DNA from: Zasmidium citrigriseum
Taxonomy: Eukaryota > Ascomycota > Dothideomycetes > Mycosphaerellales > Mycosphaerellaceae
Length of the DNA stretch: 64,000 nt
Direction of reading: 5' to 3'
Assembly: GCA_002786025.1 (NCBI GenBank)
Contig: NHNW01000014.1
Span: forward strand, 682,001-746,000
Position 1 is the stretch's first letter. Each line of letters starts with the position of its first letter. The notes beneath the pieces were generated by a model. It worked only from the letters and a program-made list of their open reading frames with translations, searched no databases and was not told the DNA's origin. A program made the position numbers and the translations under genes. Of the stretch, positions 10,137 through 20,372 are shown in pieces.

Positions 10137-11355
10137 TCACGAAGACGACGCGGCCTTCTTTCTGTCCAACTCGACTTTGCTGTAGTATGCTGCGCCCGCC
10201 ACTGCGATTGCCATTCCTAGGCCGTTCAATGGTGTGATGTGTACATTGAATAGCACAATTCCCAGTAGGATCGTCAAGGTCTGTTTGACGTTGCCGCAGA
10301 CTGACATTGTCAATGCTCCTGCGATTTTGTTCGCCTGGAATGAGACCAAGTTCAGCCCAAACGCCATAGAGGCGTTGACCAAGATCGAGAGTAAGAATCC
10401 AGTCGTGAAGATGCCCTCTCCAGCTGCCTCCTGCAACTTCGAGATCTCGCCTGATCCAGCGGCGTAGAACAGACACTGAAGAGCCGCGAGTGGAGACATG
10501 CGGAACAGCACTTCCATCGCAGACAGCTTCAAGGATCCCGTCATAAGCCGATTCGTCGCAACAGTCTTGACAGAGGCCAGGAAGACGCCAAGAAGCGTCA
10601 GCAGGAAACCTGCGAGGGAAAAGTAGTAGTCGCCAAAGGTGGCCAGTCCAACGCCGAATATGAGGGGTATCATTGATATGTAAGTCTGTGTCGAGTAGGT
10701 CCGGCTGTACACTAGTCGGTAGATAAGGATGGTGACGACCGGGCAAGTCGATCGCATGACCTGGTGAAAGGGGACCGAGACGAGGGCCAGGGAGACATTG
10801 CTGATGGCGATGTTCAAAGTGAAAAGTAAGGAGAAGGCCACCAGAATGAGGTTTTCTCGTAGCGAGAGTTTCGAGAGTTTGAGCTGTCCGGTTGCGAGTA
10901 AAATCGTGCAGCCTATGGATGTCGAGAAGGTGTGAGAGAAGGTGAGCAGCCAGGGAAAGGAGGCCTATCAATCAAGTCAGTCGCTGTGAGATGACAGACG
11001 AAGAATTCGAACATACTTGTCTTAACAGCGCCTTGTTGGAGAGAGTAACGCCCAAGTTAAGCAAAAAGTACAGACCAAGGAATGTGAGCTTCTTCCTCGT
11101 TGACACGTTGTACTCGGCGGGCTGTGAGGTCGGCGGCTGCGATTTCTGTGCCTCGAGGTCGGCCTGCTCGCGAAGAAGCTCATCATTCTCCTCGTCAATC
11201 GAGCTCAACTCGGAATCCATGGAGTGTATCGAGAAGCGGACGTGCTTCTTCTCGTCAAGGGAAGTGTCGCGTGAGATGTCTAAGCTCGTTTCCTCGATGC
11301 GTGGAGAGTTGTTCTCGGGCGAGAAGTAGTACATGGCGCGGTAATCATCGCTCAT
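10137..11355 (-). CDS. TPT/DMT-family transporter (nucleotide-sugar or triose-phosphate type), 388 aa
   Basis: Two exons: 11017-11355 and 10137-10964, with a 52-nt intron (GTATGT...GATAG). The start is the ATG at 11355 (MSDDYRAMYYF); codons upstream in the same frame lack ATG. Residues 1-95 are a charged cytosolic tail. From KKLTFLGLYFLLNLGVTLSNKALL onward there are about nine to ten hydrophobic helices, typical of the triose-phosphate-translocator branch of the drug/metabolite transporters. The phrases VPFHQVMRSTCPVVTILIY and NVKQTLTILLGIVLFN are typical of fungal members. These proteins exchange nucleotide sugars or phosphorylated compounds across Golgi/ER membranes. The neighbours are UDP-glucose dehydrogenase and two glycosyltransferase-like genes, which favours a sugar-nucleotide substrate, but this is inference. 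Confidence 0.85.
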
Positions 11356-11767
11356 GTTGGCTGGTCGGTAAAGACTGTCGGAGGATGTATGGATCCTCAA
11401 AGGCCAAGAGCTGAACGCTTACACCGGAATTCAGGCGCTGTTGGAGAGATGCACTCACCTCGCGACAGGATGCGGCGGAAGGACTAGTATTTGAGAGATA
11501 CGAGGGTGCTGGCCCTGGCTCGCAGCGAGGGCCCGGGAGGAAGACGGTGGCTAGTGCTCAGCACGCGCTAGGAGACAACCCATCTCGGTACCTGCTTTAG
11601 CCTATGGCGCGATAGGGAGGTGAGGGCACGTCACCAGGTACCGTGTTTCCGACGCGCCTTGCATCGTTTAGCCATCCGCAGCGCCATGTTGTACAGCGCC
11701 CCGGTTTGCAGATGCAAAGAGAGAGAGGCGCAGAGGCGTGAGAGCTGAAGTGCTGCAAGCATCTCCA

Positions 11768-11776
11768 CACGCGACC
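11768..11776. repeat. left target-site duplication of the MITE
   Basis: CACGCGACC directly abuts the GGGG end of the element and is repeated exactly on the other side at 12121-12129. Confidence 0.8.
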
Positions 11777-12120
11777 GGGGATTGCTAACGGGCAATTGCG
11801 GAATTGCTATTTGGCAATTGACTGAATCAAATTCAATCAATTCACCTTCAATTCCCATCAATATAGAATCCCCCGCCCCCCCAGCCCTCCGCTGCATCTG
11901 GATCCTCCCAAAAGGCACCCCCCTCCCTTCGGGGGGTCCCCTCTCCTTGGGCCCCTCCTAGATTTGCTACGGCTCACGGAACACATTCAAAATATCAACG
12001 CCTCGCCGGCGAGGCAGGTGCGATTTGAAGAGAGTGTAGTAAAGTCAATCAAAGTACCCATCAAATGGGTGGAGATCAATTGCCAAATAGCAATTCCGCA
12101 ATTGCCCGTTAGCAATCCCC
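11777..12120. mobile_element. 344-bp non-autonomous Mutator-like MITE
   Basis: The ends are a perfect 45-bp terminal inverted repeat, left 11777-11821 and right 12076-12120. It begins GGGGATTGCTAACGGGCAAT and contains a repeated GCAATTG motif. The element is flanked by an exact 9-bp direct repeat, CACGCGACC, at 11768-11776 and 12121-12129, which reads as the target-site duplication. There is no transposase frame. Nine-bp duplications with long inverted repeats starting in G are characteristic of Mutator-like elements, so I assign it there. The perfect arms and intact duplication suggest a fairly recent insertion. Confidence 0.85.
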
Positions 12121-12129
12121 CACGCGACC
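12121..12129. repeat. right target-site duplication of the MITE
   Basis: Second copy of CACGCGACC in the same orientation, immediately after the right CCCC end of the element. Confidence 0.8.
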
Positions 12130-12897
12130 ACGCTCGGCTGCTTCGGGCCGATGGCGTCTTGGCCGAATCGCAAGATCCACCGCCTTGACTGCGCCGGTCC
12201 ATCCTTCTTCGTGTTTTCTAGGCCCGACCGACCGTCTCTCGCGGTGCGCTGCTCTTCACGCGCGCAACGAGCCTCATGCCGCCTCCGTCTGCTGCCGTTA
12301 TCGCCACCGAATCCTCGACCCATTCAAAGTTATATTGCTTGGCGTTGATATCTCCGGCCTGACCCACTAACCTCAGTACTAATCCATCGTAGCCGCCTGT
12401 AGTATCACCTTGCGCCGGCCTATGGTATGCGGCGGATGGCCTCTAGTCGCCCGAGAGCCTTCCAACTGTCGCTACTCCTTTGTCCAAAGGTTCCAGCCCA
12501 AGACGTGCCAATGTCAGACCCCTGACTTGGCTGGGCCAATCTGGTCTCATTTCACCACTCGGTAGCGACGCTGCGAATCTGCAACTTTCCTCAGGCACCC
12601 ATCCAGACGACAAATACCAGAGCACACGCGGCTATTTGCCTTGCGCGCAGGACACGTCGAGAGAACCCCTTCAATTATTACCCATTTAGTTCAGCCCGCA
12701 GGCCAAGGTTCACCTGACTGCAACCTAAAATCCTGCCACACACGTGCGCCCCGCGGACCTCAAGGTTGGCTCGATAAAACCACTGGTTTGGAAAAGTCGG
12801 CCCTGGTGACCACCACCTCAGGTTGCGAATTCTTCAACAACTTATCACTGGGGCTTGTTGTGGCGACTCGACATCTTTCAGACCTTCAACAACCACA

Positions 12898-14607
12898 ATG
12901 ATGGATGGCGCATCTTCCCGCCCCGTGAAACGAATCTGCTGCATCGGCGCCGGATATGTCGTGCGTGCTCACCGACTCTCACTTCGTTGCCTCGATCGCT
13001 AACAAATGATCGAATAGGGCGGTCCGACCAGCGCAGTTATTGCACAGCACAATCCGGACATCACAGTGACGGTTGTCGATCTTAGCGAAGCGCGCATTGC
13101 CGCGTGGAAGTCACCGGCGCTCCCCATATACGAACCCGGACTATACGAGGTCGTCGAGATTGGTAGAGACGGGACCGACGGGAGACCGCCCAACTTTCAC
13201 TTCTCTACAGATGTCGCCAAAACCATCGACGAGGCCGACTTGATTTTCATTGCTGTCAACACTCCCACGAAGACTGAAGGCTTAGGCGCTGGCGGCGCAT
13301 CAGATTTGGCTTACTTCGAGGCGGCAGCGAGACAGATCGCGGAAGTCGCGACCAGCGACAAGATCATTGTCGAAAAGTCGACTGTGCCCTGCGGAACTGC
13401 CGCCGATATCAGAGAAATTCTCGATGCTCATGCTTCGCCGGATGTCCACTTTGACATTCTCTCCAACCCCGAATTCTTGGCCGAAGGTACCGCCATCAAC
13501 GACCTGCAAAAACCGGACCGCATCTTGATTGGATCTCTGGCCGACGACAGGGGACGAGATGCTGCAGAGGCACTGGCGAACGTGTACGGGGCATGGGTGC
13601 CAAAGGAGCGCATCATCACCATTAATCTGTGGTCTTCGGAGCTGGCCAAGCTGGCGGCAAACTGCATGCTTGCGCAGAGAATTTCCAGCATCAACTCATT
13701 AAGTGCGATATGTGAGGCGACAGGGGCAAACATCGAGGAGCTGTCATTTGCAGTCGGACTTGACACCAGAATCGGCCCCAAAATGTTGAAGTCTTCGGCA
13801 GGTTTCGGTGGTTCTTGCTTCAAGAAGGACGTACTGAGTCTGGCATATATCGCAGAAACCTTGCACTTACCCGAGGTCTCAGCATACTGGAAATCCGTGG
13901 TCGACATCAACGAATACCAAAAGGAGAGATTCGCCAAGCGGATTACGAAACGACTGTACAACACATTGCGATTGAAGAAGATTGCGATTCTCGGATTTGC
14001 CTACAAGAAGAACACTGGCGATACCCGAGAGAGTGCCGCCATCACAATTGTTGGACAGCTCATTGCCGAAGGTGCACGAATTGCAATCTACGACCCTCAA
14101 GTCTCCGAACAACAGATCCACATGGACCTCAGAGGGGAACATCCGGCCGAGGTCGTGAAGCAGCGAGTCGAAGTCTACAAAGATGCTGTCTCAGCCTGCG
14201 CTGACGCAAGCGCCGTTGTCATTCTCACTGAATGGGATGAATTCAAGACCGACCGAACGCCAGATATCAATTCGGTGGACAGCGCAGTTCAGAGACAATT
14301 ACTCGACCGGAAGATGAATGGGACTCGATCTCACTCTCCCTCCAGCTCCGAAGGGGATGCGGACTTCCGTGACAGCGGTTTTGTCACCCCAGCACCATCA
14401 TCTCACAGCAACCCAGGTTCAGCAGACGGCACAGACGAGCAATCACAAGCCGATAAGCGCGTGGACTGGATCAAGATCGCCAACTCGATGAAGCGCCCGC
14501 GACTCGTCTTCGATGGGCGGAATGTCGTAGACGCTGAGAAGCTGGCTTCTCTAGGCTTCACTGTGGAGGGTATTGGCAAAGCAGGCAGCCGGCCAAGGAG
14601 GTGGTAA
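12898..14607 (+). CDS. UDP-glucose 6-dehydrogenase, 550 aa
   Basis: Oxidises UDP-glucose to UDP-glucuronate with two NAD+. Exon 1 (12898-12960) encodes MMDGASSRPVKRICCIGAGYV. A 57-nt intron (12961-13017, GTGCGT...AATAG) interrupts the nucleotide-binding loop GAGYVGGP, and exon 2 is 13018-14607. Other family motifs are IFIAVNTPTKTEG, EKSTVPCGTA, ILSNPEFLAEGTAI, WSSELAKLAANCMLAQRIS and the catalytic loop SAGFGGSCFKKD (Cys about residue 288). The NAD-side C-terminal domain contains KIAILGFAYKKNTGDTRESA. The C-terminal part has a Ser-rich insertion (about residues 440-490). Either of two adjacent ATGs (12898 or 12901) could start the protein. Product and neighbours suggest supply of UDP-glucuronate or UDP-xylose for glycans. 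Confidence 0.95.
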
Positions 14608-15847
14608 ACGGCATGCGGTTCGATTCTTCGGAGGAGACGTTTCGAGGCAGTGGCACATGATACTGTGGCTGTGACTGAATTGATGCAGAAGACGACGACG
14701 ATCTACGTGAGGCGTTTTCAGGCGCAGGCCGTGGCACATGCGATGTCATGGCTGTGGTCACTAGAGCAGGATTGAGGGATTGTGCGACGGATTGGATAAT
14801 GTATACTGTATGCGTGTATGCTCATCACTTGGCATGACGAAGATAACTCCTTCCTTCCTCTCACTCAACTTGCTTTTTCCAGACCGCATGTCAGTGAATG
14901 AATACCGATTACTAACCAAGCCACTCTGACTCGTCTCCAAAAGCGAGAGAATGCGAATAAACGACCTTAACTCCGTCCAGCTTCCAAAGAAAGCATCAAA
15001 TCCAGAACTTCGCCTAAGAGATTGAACAAGGTATTTCATAGGCTTCCAATCGAGCCCGTCCCACCAAGAAAAGATTGCAGATTTTCGCCATCGACACAAG
15101 CAACTTGTGCATGATGTGGAACTGCATGCAGCCCTACCCGCCACACTCGGCAATCGGATCATATGTCCGAGCCCTTTGAACTGCACGCCAAGAACATGTT
15201 TCGTTTGCTGCTGACACCATCGCATCCTTGTTTGCTCGTGATGCGTCGGACGTGGCCGGCAGCTGAACACCACGTCTCGCAAAATTCATCAGCTTTCGTG
15301 AGGATTCAGGCAGTGCGTTTCTGTTGGTTCGCTGGCCGCCGCGGAGGACATCCCTCGTCGTCTTGGCTCCTGATGAATCGGCAAGGCCAAGCCCGAGGAG
15401 AGCGCGAAGCAGACGCTAGATTTTCTATTAGAGGGTAGGGGAAGGGATGAGGTAATGATCCTCTGCTGGCATTTGCATTTGCGATTGTGAAGAAGGGGGA
15501 TCGTGTTCTTCGTTTCTTTGCTTGACTGTCATGTGATACGATCTGACCGGGGACTCACTCGTTCTTCTTACCGAATCTCGCAATTGGTCTTTTTTGCTTT
15601 CATTACGGCGGAAGGGCAGCTGAAGTGCGAGGAGACACGGACAACACCTTCAGCTAGGCGACGACTTTCTGTGCTTTTGGATGAACAGCGACTTGACTGG
15701 GATCAACCATGCGAACCATCTATCCCTCACACCGATGACATAAACAACACCAATCCACTCGAAACGTTTCACAGCAACGCACGGCCGGTCTGGTCGCCCA
15801 CCAACGTCACTCTTTCAAGCACATCACCTTTCACCTCACTCCAACAA
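14608..15847. other. 1.2 kb intergenic region, nothing recognised
   Basis: Lies between UDP-glucose dehydrogenase and the second glycosyltransferase-like gene, both plus strand. The open frame ending at 17326 reaches back to 15503 but has no ATG before 15848, so I treat this stretch as promoter and leader. Confidence 0.45.
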
Positions 15848-17326
15848 ATGACTCCCTTGCGTCGCCTAGCCTTCCTCGCGGCAGCAGGCCTCATCCTCCT
15901 AGCCTTCATCTTCGGCTACCACTTCACCAGCACATCCAGCAGCACAAGCACCTCCTCGCCCTCAGAAAAGTCCTACGACTTCCGGCACGCAAAACACAAT
16001 GAGCGCCACTTTCACCTCTTACTCCCCGCCACGGGCCCGAATCTGGATTTCTGTAAACTGCTCCTGACAGCGGGAGTTCTGGGATACCCGGAGCCGATTT
16101 TTGTTGGGTGGAATGGACGGGGGATGTATAATGGGACTGAGAGCCATTTGTTCAAAATCACGGAGACTTTGACGTATTTGCGGTCGTTGCCGCCTTCCGC
16201 GGATGAGGATCTGGTTCTGGTGTTGGATGCTTATGATATCTGGCTGCAACTCCGTCCTGAAGTCATGATCTCGCGGTACTACGACGCGCTGCGCAAGAAC
16301 GACGCCCGGATCCAGAAGGACGGCATCCTCGGAAAATCCCACGGCGGCGCAGACGTCAGGAGCAGCATCGTCTTCGGCCCAGATAAGATCTTCTGGCCGC
16401 AAGGAGGAGGTGACCCTTCCACATGGGCTGTCCCCGACTCGACACTCCCGCCGAATGCTTTCGGCCCAGAGACGGACACCAATATGCTGACGGTTCGACC
16501 GCGGTGGTTGAATTCAGGAACCATCATGGGTCCCGTGAAGGATATGAGGGATTTCTTCTCCGCGACGGTGGATATGGTTAGTCGGAAGTATGATTCGCAG
16601 TGGGAGTTTCACGGGAGTGATCAGTTCTATTTCGCCGAAGTCTGGGCGGAGCAAGAAGTGAACCGGTTGAAATTGGCCGGGACTTTGGAGGAGAAGATCC
16701 CCGATATGGAGGATGTGGTTGTGCCGGAGATTCCGGACGGGAAGAGGACGGAGTATGGGGTCTGTCTGGATTACGAAATGGATCTTTTCCAGACGGCCGC
16801 GGCGTTTGAGTATCATGTTTTTTGGATGCGGTTTAATGGATCCACTCCCGCACAGGAGAATGGGAGTCTCAGGATGGATCAGTGGAGTTTGAAGGATGAT
16901 GTCAAGAAGAGTCGGGGGCCTTATAATGCGGCTCCGAAGGAGTTCCCCAAGCAGGAGGGGTGGGAGGAGATGAGTCTGGGGACGGATTCGATCAGCCAGG
17001 TGCCGTTTCCGCTTTTCCACGTTACGGGCGATAAGACGGTTCGGGATCGATGGTGGCCGCGGATGTGGTTCCATCCGCATGGGGAGATTTTGCTGAAGGC
17101 TTCGAAGAAGAAGCTGGCGAAGAGCAAGGATCCTGAGACGCTCACGGAGGTCAATGGGGTGAAGTGGAAGCAAGCGAGGCCGGATGGGAAGACGAAGCCG
17201 ATGGGCGCTGGGAAGAGCGAGAAGGGAGGTGCGTGGAGGGCTGATGGCGAGTATATTACTTGGCCGGAGATATGTTGGCCGTATGAGGACGACATGTTCC
17301 TCAGGGAGCCGAAGCAGGACTTGTGA
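15848..17326 (+). CDS. type II membrane glycosyltransferase-like protein, 492 aa
   Basis: Single exon; the ATG at 15848 opens a short basic tail (MTPLRR) and one signal anchor, LAFLAAAGLILLAFIFGYHF. A Ser/Thr stem follows (residues 27-40). The lumenal domain has HFHLLLPATGPNLDFCKLLL, the aspartate-containing site LVLVLDAYDIWLQLRPEV (Asp127 and Asp130) and WLNSGTIMGPVKDM, then a long C-terminal part with a conserved RWWPRMWFHPHGEILL. This layout resembles the GT domain of the PLOD/collagen galactosyltransferase group found in fungi as Golgi proteins. The relative at 8071-9630 has lost the aspartates, so this copy is the better candidate for an active enzyme. Donor is unknown; UDP-sugars are plausible given the neighbouring UDP-glucose dehydrogenase. 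Confidence 0.85.
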   Translation: MTPLRRLAFLAAAGLILLAFIFGYHFTSTSSSTSTSSPSEKSYDFRHAKHNERHFHLLLPATGPNLDFCKLLLTAGVLGYPEPIFVGWNGRGMYNGTESHLFKITETLTYLRSLPPSADEDLVLVLDAYDIWLQLRPEVMISRYYDALRKNDARIQKDGILGKSHGGADVRSSIVFGPDKIFWPQGGGDPSTWAVPDSTLPPNAFGPETDTNMLTVRPRWLNSGTIMGPVKDMRDFFSATVDMVSRKYDSQWEFHGSDQFYFAEVWAEQEVNRLKLAGTLEEKIPDMEDVVVPEIPDGKRTEYGVCLDYEMDLFQTAAAFEYHVFWMRFNGSTPAQENGSLRMDQWSLKDDVKKSRGPYNAAPKEFPKQEGWEEMSLGTDSISQVPFPLFHVTGDKTVRDRWWPRMWFHPHGEILLKASKKKLAKSKDPETLTEVNGVKWKQARPDGKTKPMGAGKSEKGGAWRADGEYITWPEICWPYEDDMFLREPKQDL

Positions 17327-17579
17327 TGGGCTCGTTTTTGATTGTTTGGAGCGTTCAGCGAGCATAGCGTAGCATTGTGTAGACCCAGTACTTGCATTGT
17401 ACAGTCGTCGTTCGTCTCTTCGTGTCTGGGCCTTGCTCCATTTGGACACCGCCTTCCGTCGAAAGAGTCACCCTGAGAAGCGACCATGCCGTGGCATCCA
17501 TATCTCATTCATCATTGCATGCTCTTTCGAACCCGTTTGAGATGGGCATTCCCTCAACCGATCATGTGCTTCTGCCTCC

Positions 17580-18332
17580 TCAATCCAACGCCTGCGCCAG
17601 CGTAATCAGACTAAACCTCAACTCCCCACCCCCAGCCTCCTCCTCCCTCTTCAAAAAAGCCTTAACCCCCTTCTCCAACGCCGTCGGACCCAACACATCC
17701 TCCTCCTCAGGCAACTTCCCGCGATTCAGCGGTCCCTTCCTCCGCCCATCCATCTCCCACAAATCGCCCTTCTCGCTCTTGACAAAACACACATAGTGCA
17801 AATCCACACTATCATCCGCACTTGGCGCCGCACTATCCCCCGTCTGCGCAGCAGCCTGATGCGCCGTCTCCAGCGCCTCCGTCTCCTCTAGCAACTCCGC
17901 CCGCTCGCGTGGCTTGAGCGGCACAGCCTTCTTGATCAGTTTATCCAACTCAGTACCCTCTTGCACCTGTCCCCTCGCTGCGCCATTGCTCACGCCATGT
18001 AGCAGACCTATAAGTCCGCATGCGTTTCCGATGGTTTGCTTGTACCACACGACCTCTTCCTCAGCACCGGAACCTGTGTATTCTGGTTTGGAGGCGTCTT
18101 CTTCGTGCCGGAATTTCTCGTAGGTTTCGCTGACGGGGAATACGAGCAGGAGGGCGTAGGCGGGGCGTGGGACGAAGGAGAGGAGGTCGGGGTCGTCGAT
18201 TGAGTAGACGTCGTGGAAGGCGAGGGTGGAGGAGAGGCCGAGGTTGTGGAGGAGGGCCGTCATTACTTCGGGGTTGTTTTCGAGGGGGATGAAGCGTTTG
18301 GGGCTTTTCTTGGGGGCGTCGGTAGTCGCCAT
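17580..18332 (-). CDS. ubiquitin C-terminal hydrolase, peptidase C12, 250 aa
   Basis: Single-exon gene for a deubiquitinase of the UCHL3/Yuh1 type, which removes small adducts from ubiquitin or Nedd8/Rub1 C termini. The N-terminus FIPLENNPEVMTALLHNLGL is typical. The catalytic residues are all in place: the oxyanion Gln99 and nucleophile Cys105 in YKQTIGNACGLIGLLHG, His179 in DLHYVCFVK and Asp195 in LWEMDGRRKGP. The variable crossover loop lies between about residues 145 and 178 and is rich in Glu, Ala and Ser. Length is normal for the family. It is cytosolic or nuclear, with no signal peptide. It is convergent with the glycosyltransferase-like gene that ends 253 bp away. Confidence 0.93.
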   Translation of the reverse strand: MATTDAPKKSPKRFIPLENNPEVMTALLHNLGLSSTLAFHDVYSIDDPDLLSFVPRPAYALLLVFPVSETYEKFRHEEDASKPEYTGSGAEEEVVWYKQTIGNACGLIGLLHGVSNGAARGQVQEGTELDKLIKKAVPLKPRERAELLEETEALETAHQAAAQTGDSAAPSADDSVDLHYVCFVKSEKGDLWEMDGRRKGPLNRGKLPEEEDVLGPTALEKGVKAFLKREEEAGGGELRFSLITLAQALD

Positions 18333-18683
18333 GTTGGTGGTGAGGTGAGTGGTGTTTGATGTGGGTGGTGTTTGTGCGAGGAGAGAAGAGAAGAGTGTTG
18401 GTGTGGCACGAAGCTTGAGGCAGCTTTGAGATGACGCGGGGTTTCTGCAAGGTACGACCCCTCCCCTCTTTCATTCACTTACATCCTCACTACAACTGTC
18501 ACATGCTGACGCTAATGCGTTGAGAATAGTCAATTGAACAGTCTCATCTCATAGTGCTCACATTTGCTCACATCTACGCATCTCGCAGCCACGGACATAT
18601 CCAAGAAGGCCGGCCCCTCATTCCTGCCGCCAGACTTCATCTATGCAGAATACTGAACCTGTCTATCATCTTCTACCAGAGGC
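18333..18683. other. short intergenic region
   Basis: Promoter of the ubiquitin hydrolase and 3' flank of the dehydratase gene. A TG/GT-rich leader precedes the hydrolase start. No gene seen. Confidence 0.4.
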
Positions 18684-19982
18684 TTACCATTCTCTAGCCT
18701 CTCCACCAGGTCCAACAAAATGCGGACTCCTCCAAGCAGCAGCCCCCATACTCGCCTCCCTAACCTCCCCCTCATCAATCTCAATCCCCAACCCCGGACC
18801 CCCCATCAACCGAATCATCCCGTCCTTCACATCCCAGATCTCCGGATTCCTCGTATAACTCCTCAGATCCTTTCCACCAACATTATAATGAATCCCCAAA
18901 CTCATCTCCTGGATCGCGAAATTCGAACACACCGCATCGACTTGCACATTGGCCGCGAGAGCTATCGGACCTAGGGGACAATGAGGTGCGAGAGCGACGT
19001 CGTAGGCTTCAGCCATGCGGGCTATGCGTAGCATTTCGGAGATTCCGCCGCAGTGGGCGATGTCGGGTTGCAGGATGTCGACGGAGCGGGCTTCGAGGAA
19101 GGGTTTCACGTCCCATCTGCTGTGCAATCTCTCGCCCAGGGCGATGGGTGTGGCGACTAGTTGGCGGATCTCGGCTATGGCTTCGCCGTTTTCTGAGAGG
19201 AGGGGTTCTTCCAGGAAGAGTGGGCGCTCTGGTTCGAGGAGTTTGGCGAGTTGCCTGGCCATGGGTTTGTGCACGCGGCCGTGGAAGTCGACGCCGACGT
19301 CGAGGCCTAGGGATTTTACGGTTCGGACTCTGTCGAGGCAGGAGTCTAGGGCAGAGGGGGAGTCGAGCCAGCCGAGGTCTTCTGTTGCGTTCATTTTTAC
19401 GGCGCGGAAGCCTTGTTGTTGGCGGGCTTGACTGTGTGTTGCTTAGTATGTCTTCCTGAGGGTGGTAGAGGGGTCAGGCTTACGCTTGTGCTTTTACATC
19501 GCTGGGTCTGTCGCCTCCTATCCAGGCGTATACCTTCAGTGCATTACGCACTTTGCCCCCAAGGAGCTGGTAAATGGGGACGTTGAGCTTCCGAGCTACA
19601 CATCGTTAGCCATCCAGTCCCAGATATGAGTTTCGGATTTCCATCTCACCTTTCATATCCCACAAAGCAATATCAATCCCAGCCAACGCACTCATCAAAA
19701 CCGGGCCACCACGATAAAACCCCATTCGATAGCCGAGTTGCCAAATAGCCTCAATATCGCTACCATGGCTATGAGCCCTCACTCGTTAACTGGGATTTGC
19801 TCGACTTACTCTGCATCCAACCCCACAAACCTCTCCCGAAACGCATCAAGACATCCCTCAACAGCTTCCGTATGGCCCTCTAGACTGGCTTCTCCCCAAC
19901 CGACCGCTCCGCTTTCGTCGGTAATTTTGACGAAGAGCCATCGGGGTGGGATGCGGAAGTATTCGATGGTGGTGATCTTCAT
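18684..19982 (-). CDS. D-galactonate dehydratase (enolase superfamily), 383 aa
   Basis: Mandelate-racemase-type dehydratase that converts D-galactonate to 2-keto-3-deoxy-galactonate. Exons: 19810-19982, 19650-19768, 19484-19595 and 18684-19431; introns of 41, 54 and 52 nt with normal borders. It starts [19 protein letters not shown]; the upstream in-frame codons lack ATG. In the joined protein the ligands fall at Asp183 and His185 (VDFHGR), Glu209 (LFLEEP), Glu235 (IALGER) and His285 ([12 protein letters not shown]). These are the positions I recall for bacterial DgoD, and the length is nearly identical. Similarity continues to the C-terminus (GPGLGIEID and REW). The bacterial-like sequence with fungal introns suggests an old transfer or a conserved fungal pathway. 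The adjacent permease at 20373-22135 is the likely uptake partner. Confidence 0.9.
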
Positions 19983-20372
19983 CTTATCGTGTGACACCTA
20001 CTTAGTGATGTCTGAACTTGAATTGAGGCATTCTTTCGACTCACGCATGTCGGCATTTGAACGATGTGGAGTCTTTTTTGGCCATCGGAGGCCTTTGGGC
20101 CGAGCGGAAAAGCTGTCGCCGATCACGATCGCTTTTCCGATGCAATGGACTTGTACGAATCAGGGGTTGACGCAGCCTTGTATGGGTATGCATATTGTTG
20201 TCGTTGACGAAAAGTCTTGTTCTTAATGAGCGTCTATTGGCCTTTTGACGTGGCATTTCCCGTCCAAAAAATTCTTCGTGCAGTATAAAGTCCTGCTTCT
20301 CCCGTCTCGGATCAACCTCTGACCACTGATTACGAGTATGGCTCTGAGGCGTATATGCGTTTGCGTACAGTT
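19983..20372. other. intergenic, nothing recognised
   Basis: Lies between the permease and dehydratase genes, which run the same way on the minus strand. It should hold the dehydratase promoter. Confidence 0.4.

Larger units (their letters stand above)
11356..12897. other. 1.5 kb intergenic region with a MITE
   Basis: Divergent promoter space between the TPT transporter (minus) and UDP-glucose dehydrogenase (plus). The only structure I can define is the inverted-repeat element at 11777-12120. Flanking DNA is GC-rich on the left (11500-11560) and carries no supported gene. Confidence 0.55.

Noticed and set aside
15503..15847. 115-codon extension of the second glycosyltransferase-like protein
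   Set aside because: It begins with GTG and the signal anchor follows the ATG at 15848.
16514..17449. 311-codon minus-strand frame over the glycosyltransferase-like gene
   Set aside because: Shadow frame of the plus-strand gene, Arg/Pro/Leu-rich, with no motif.
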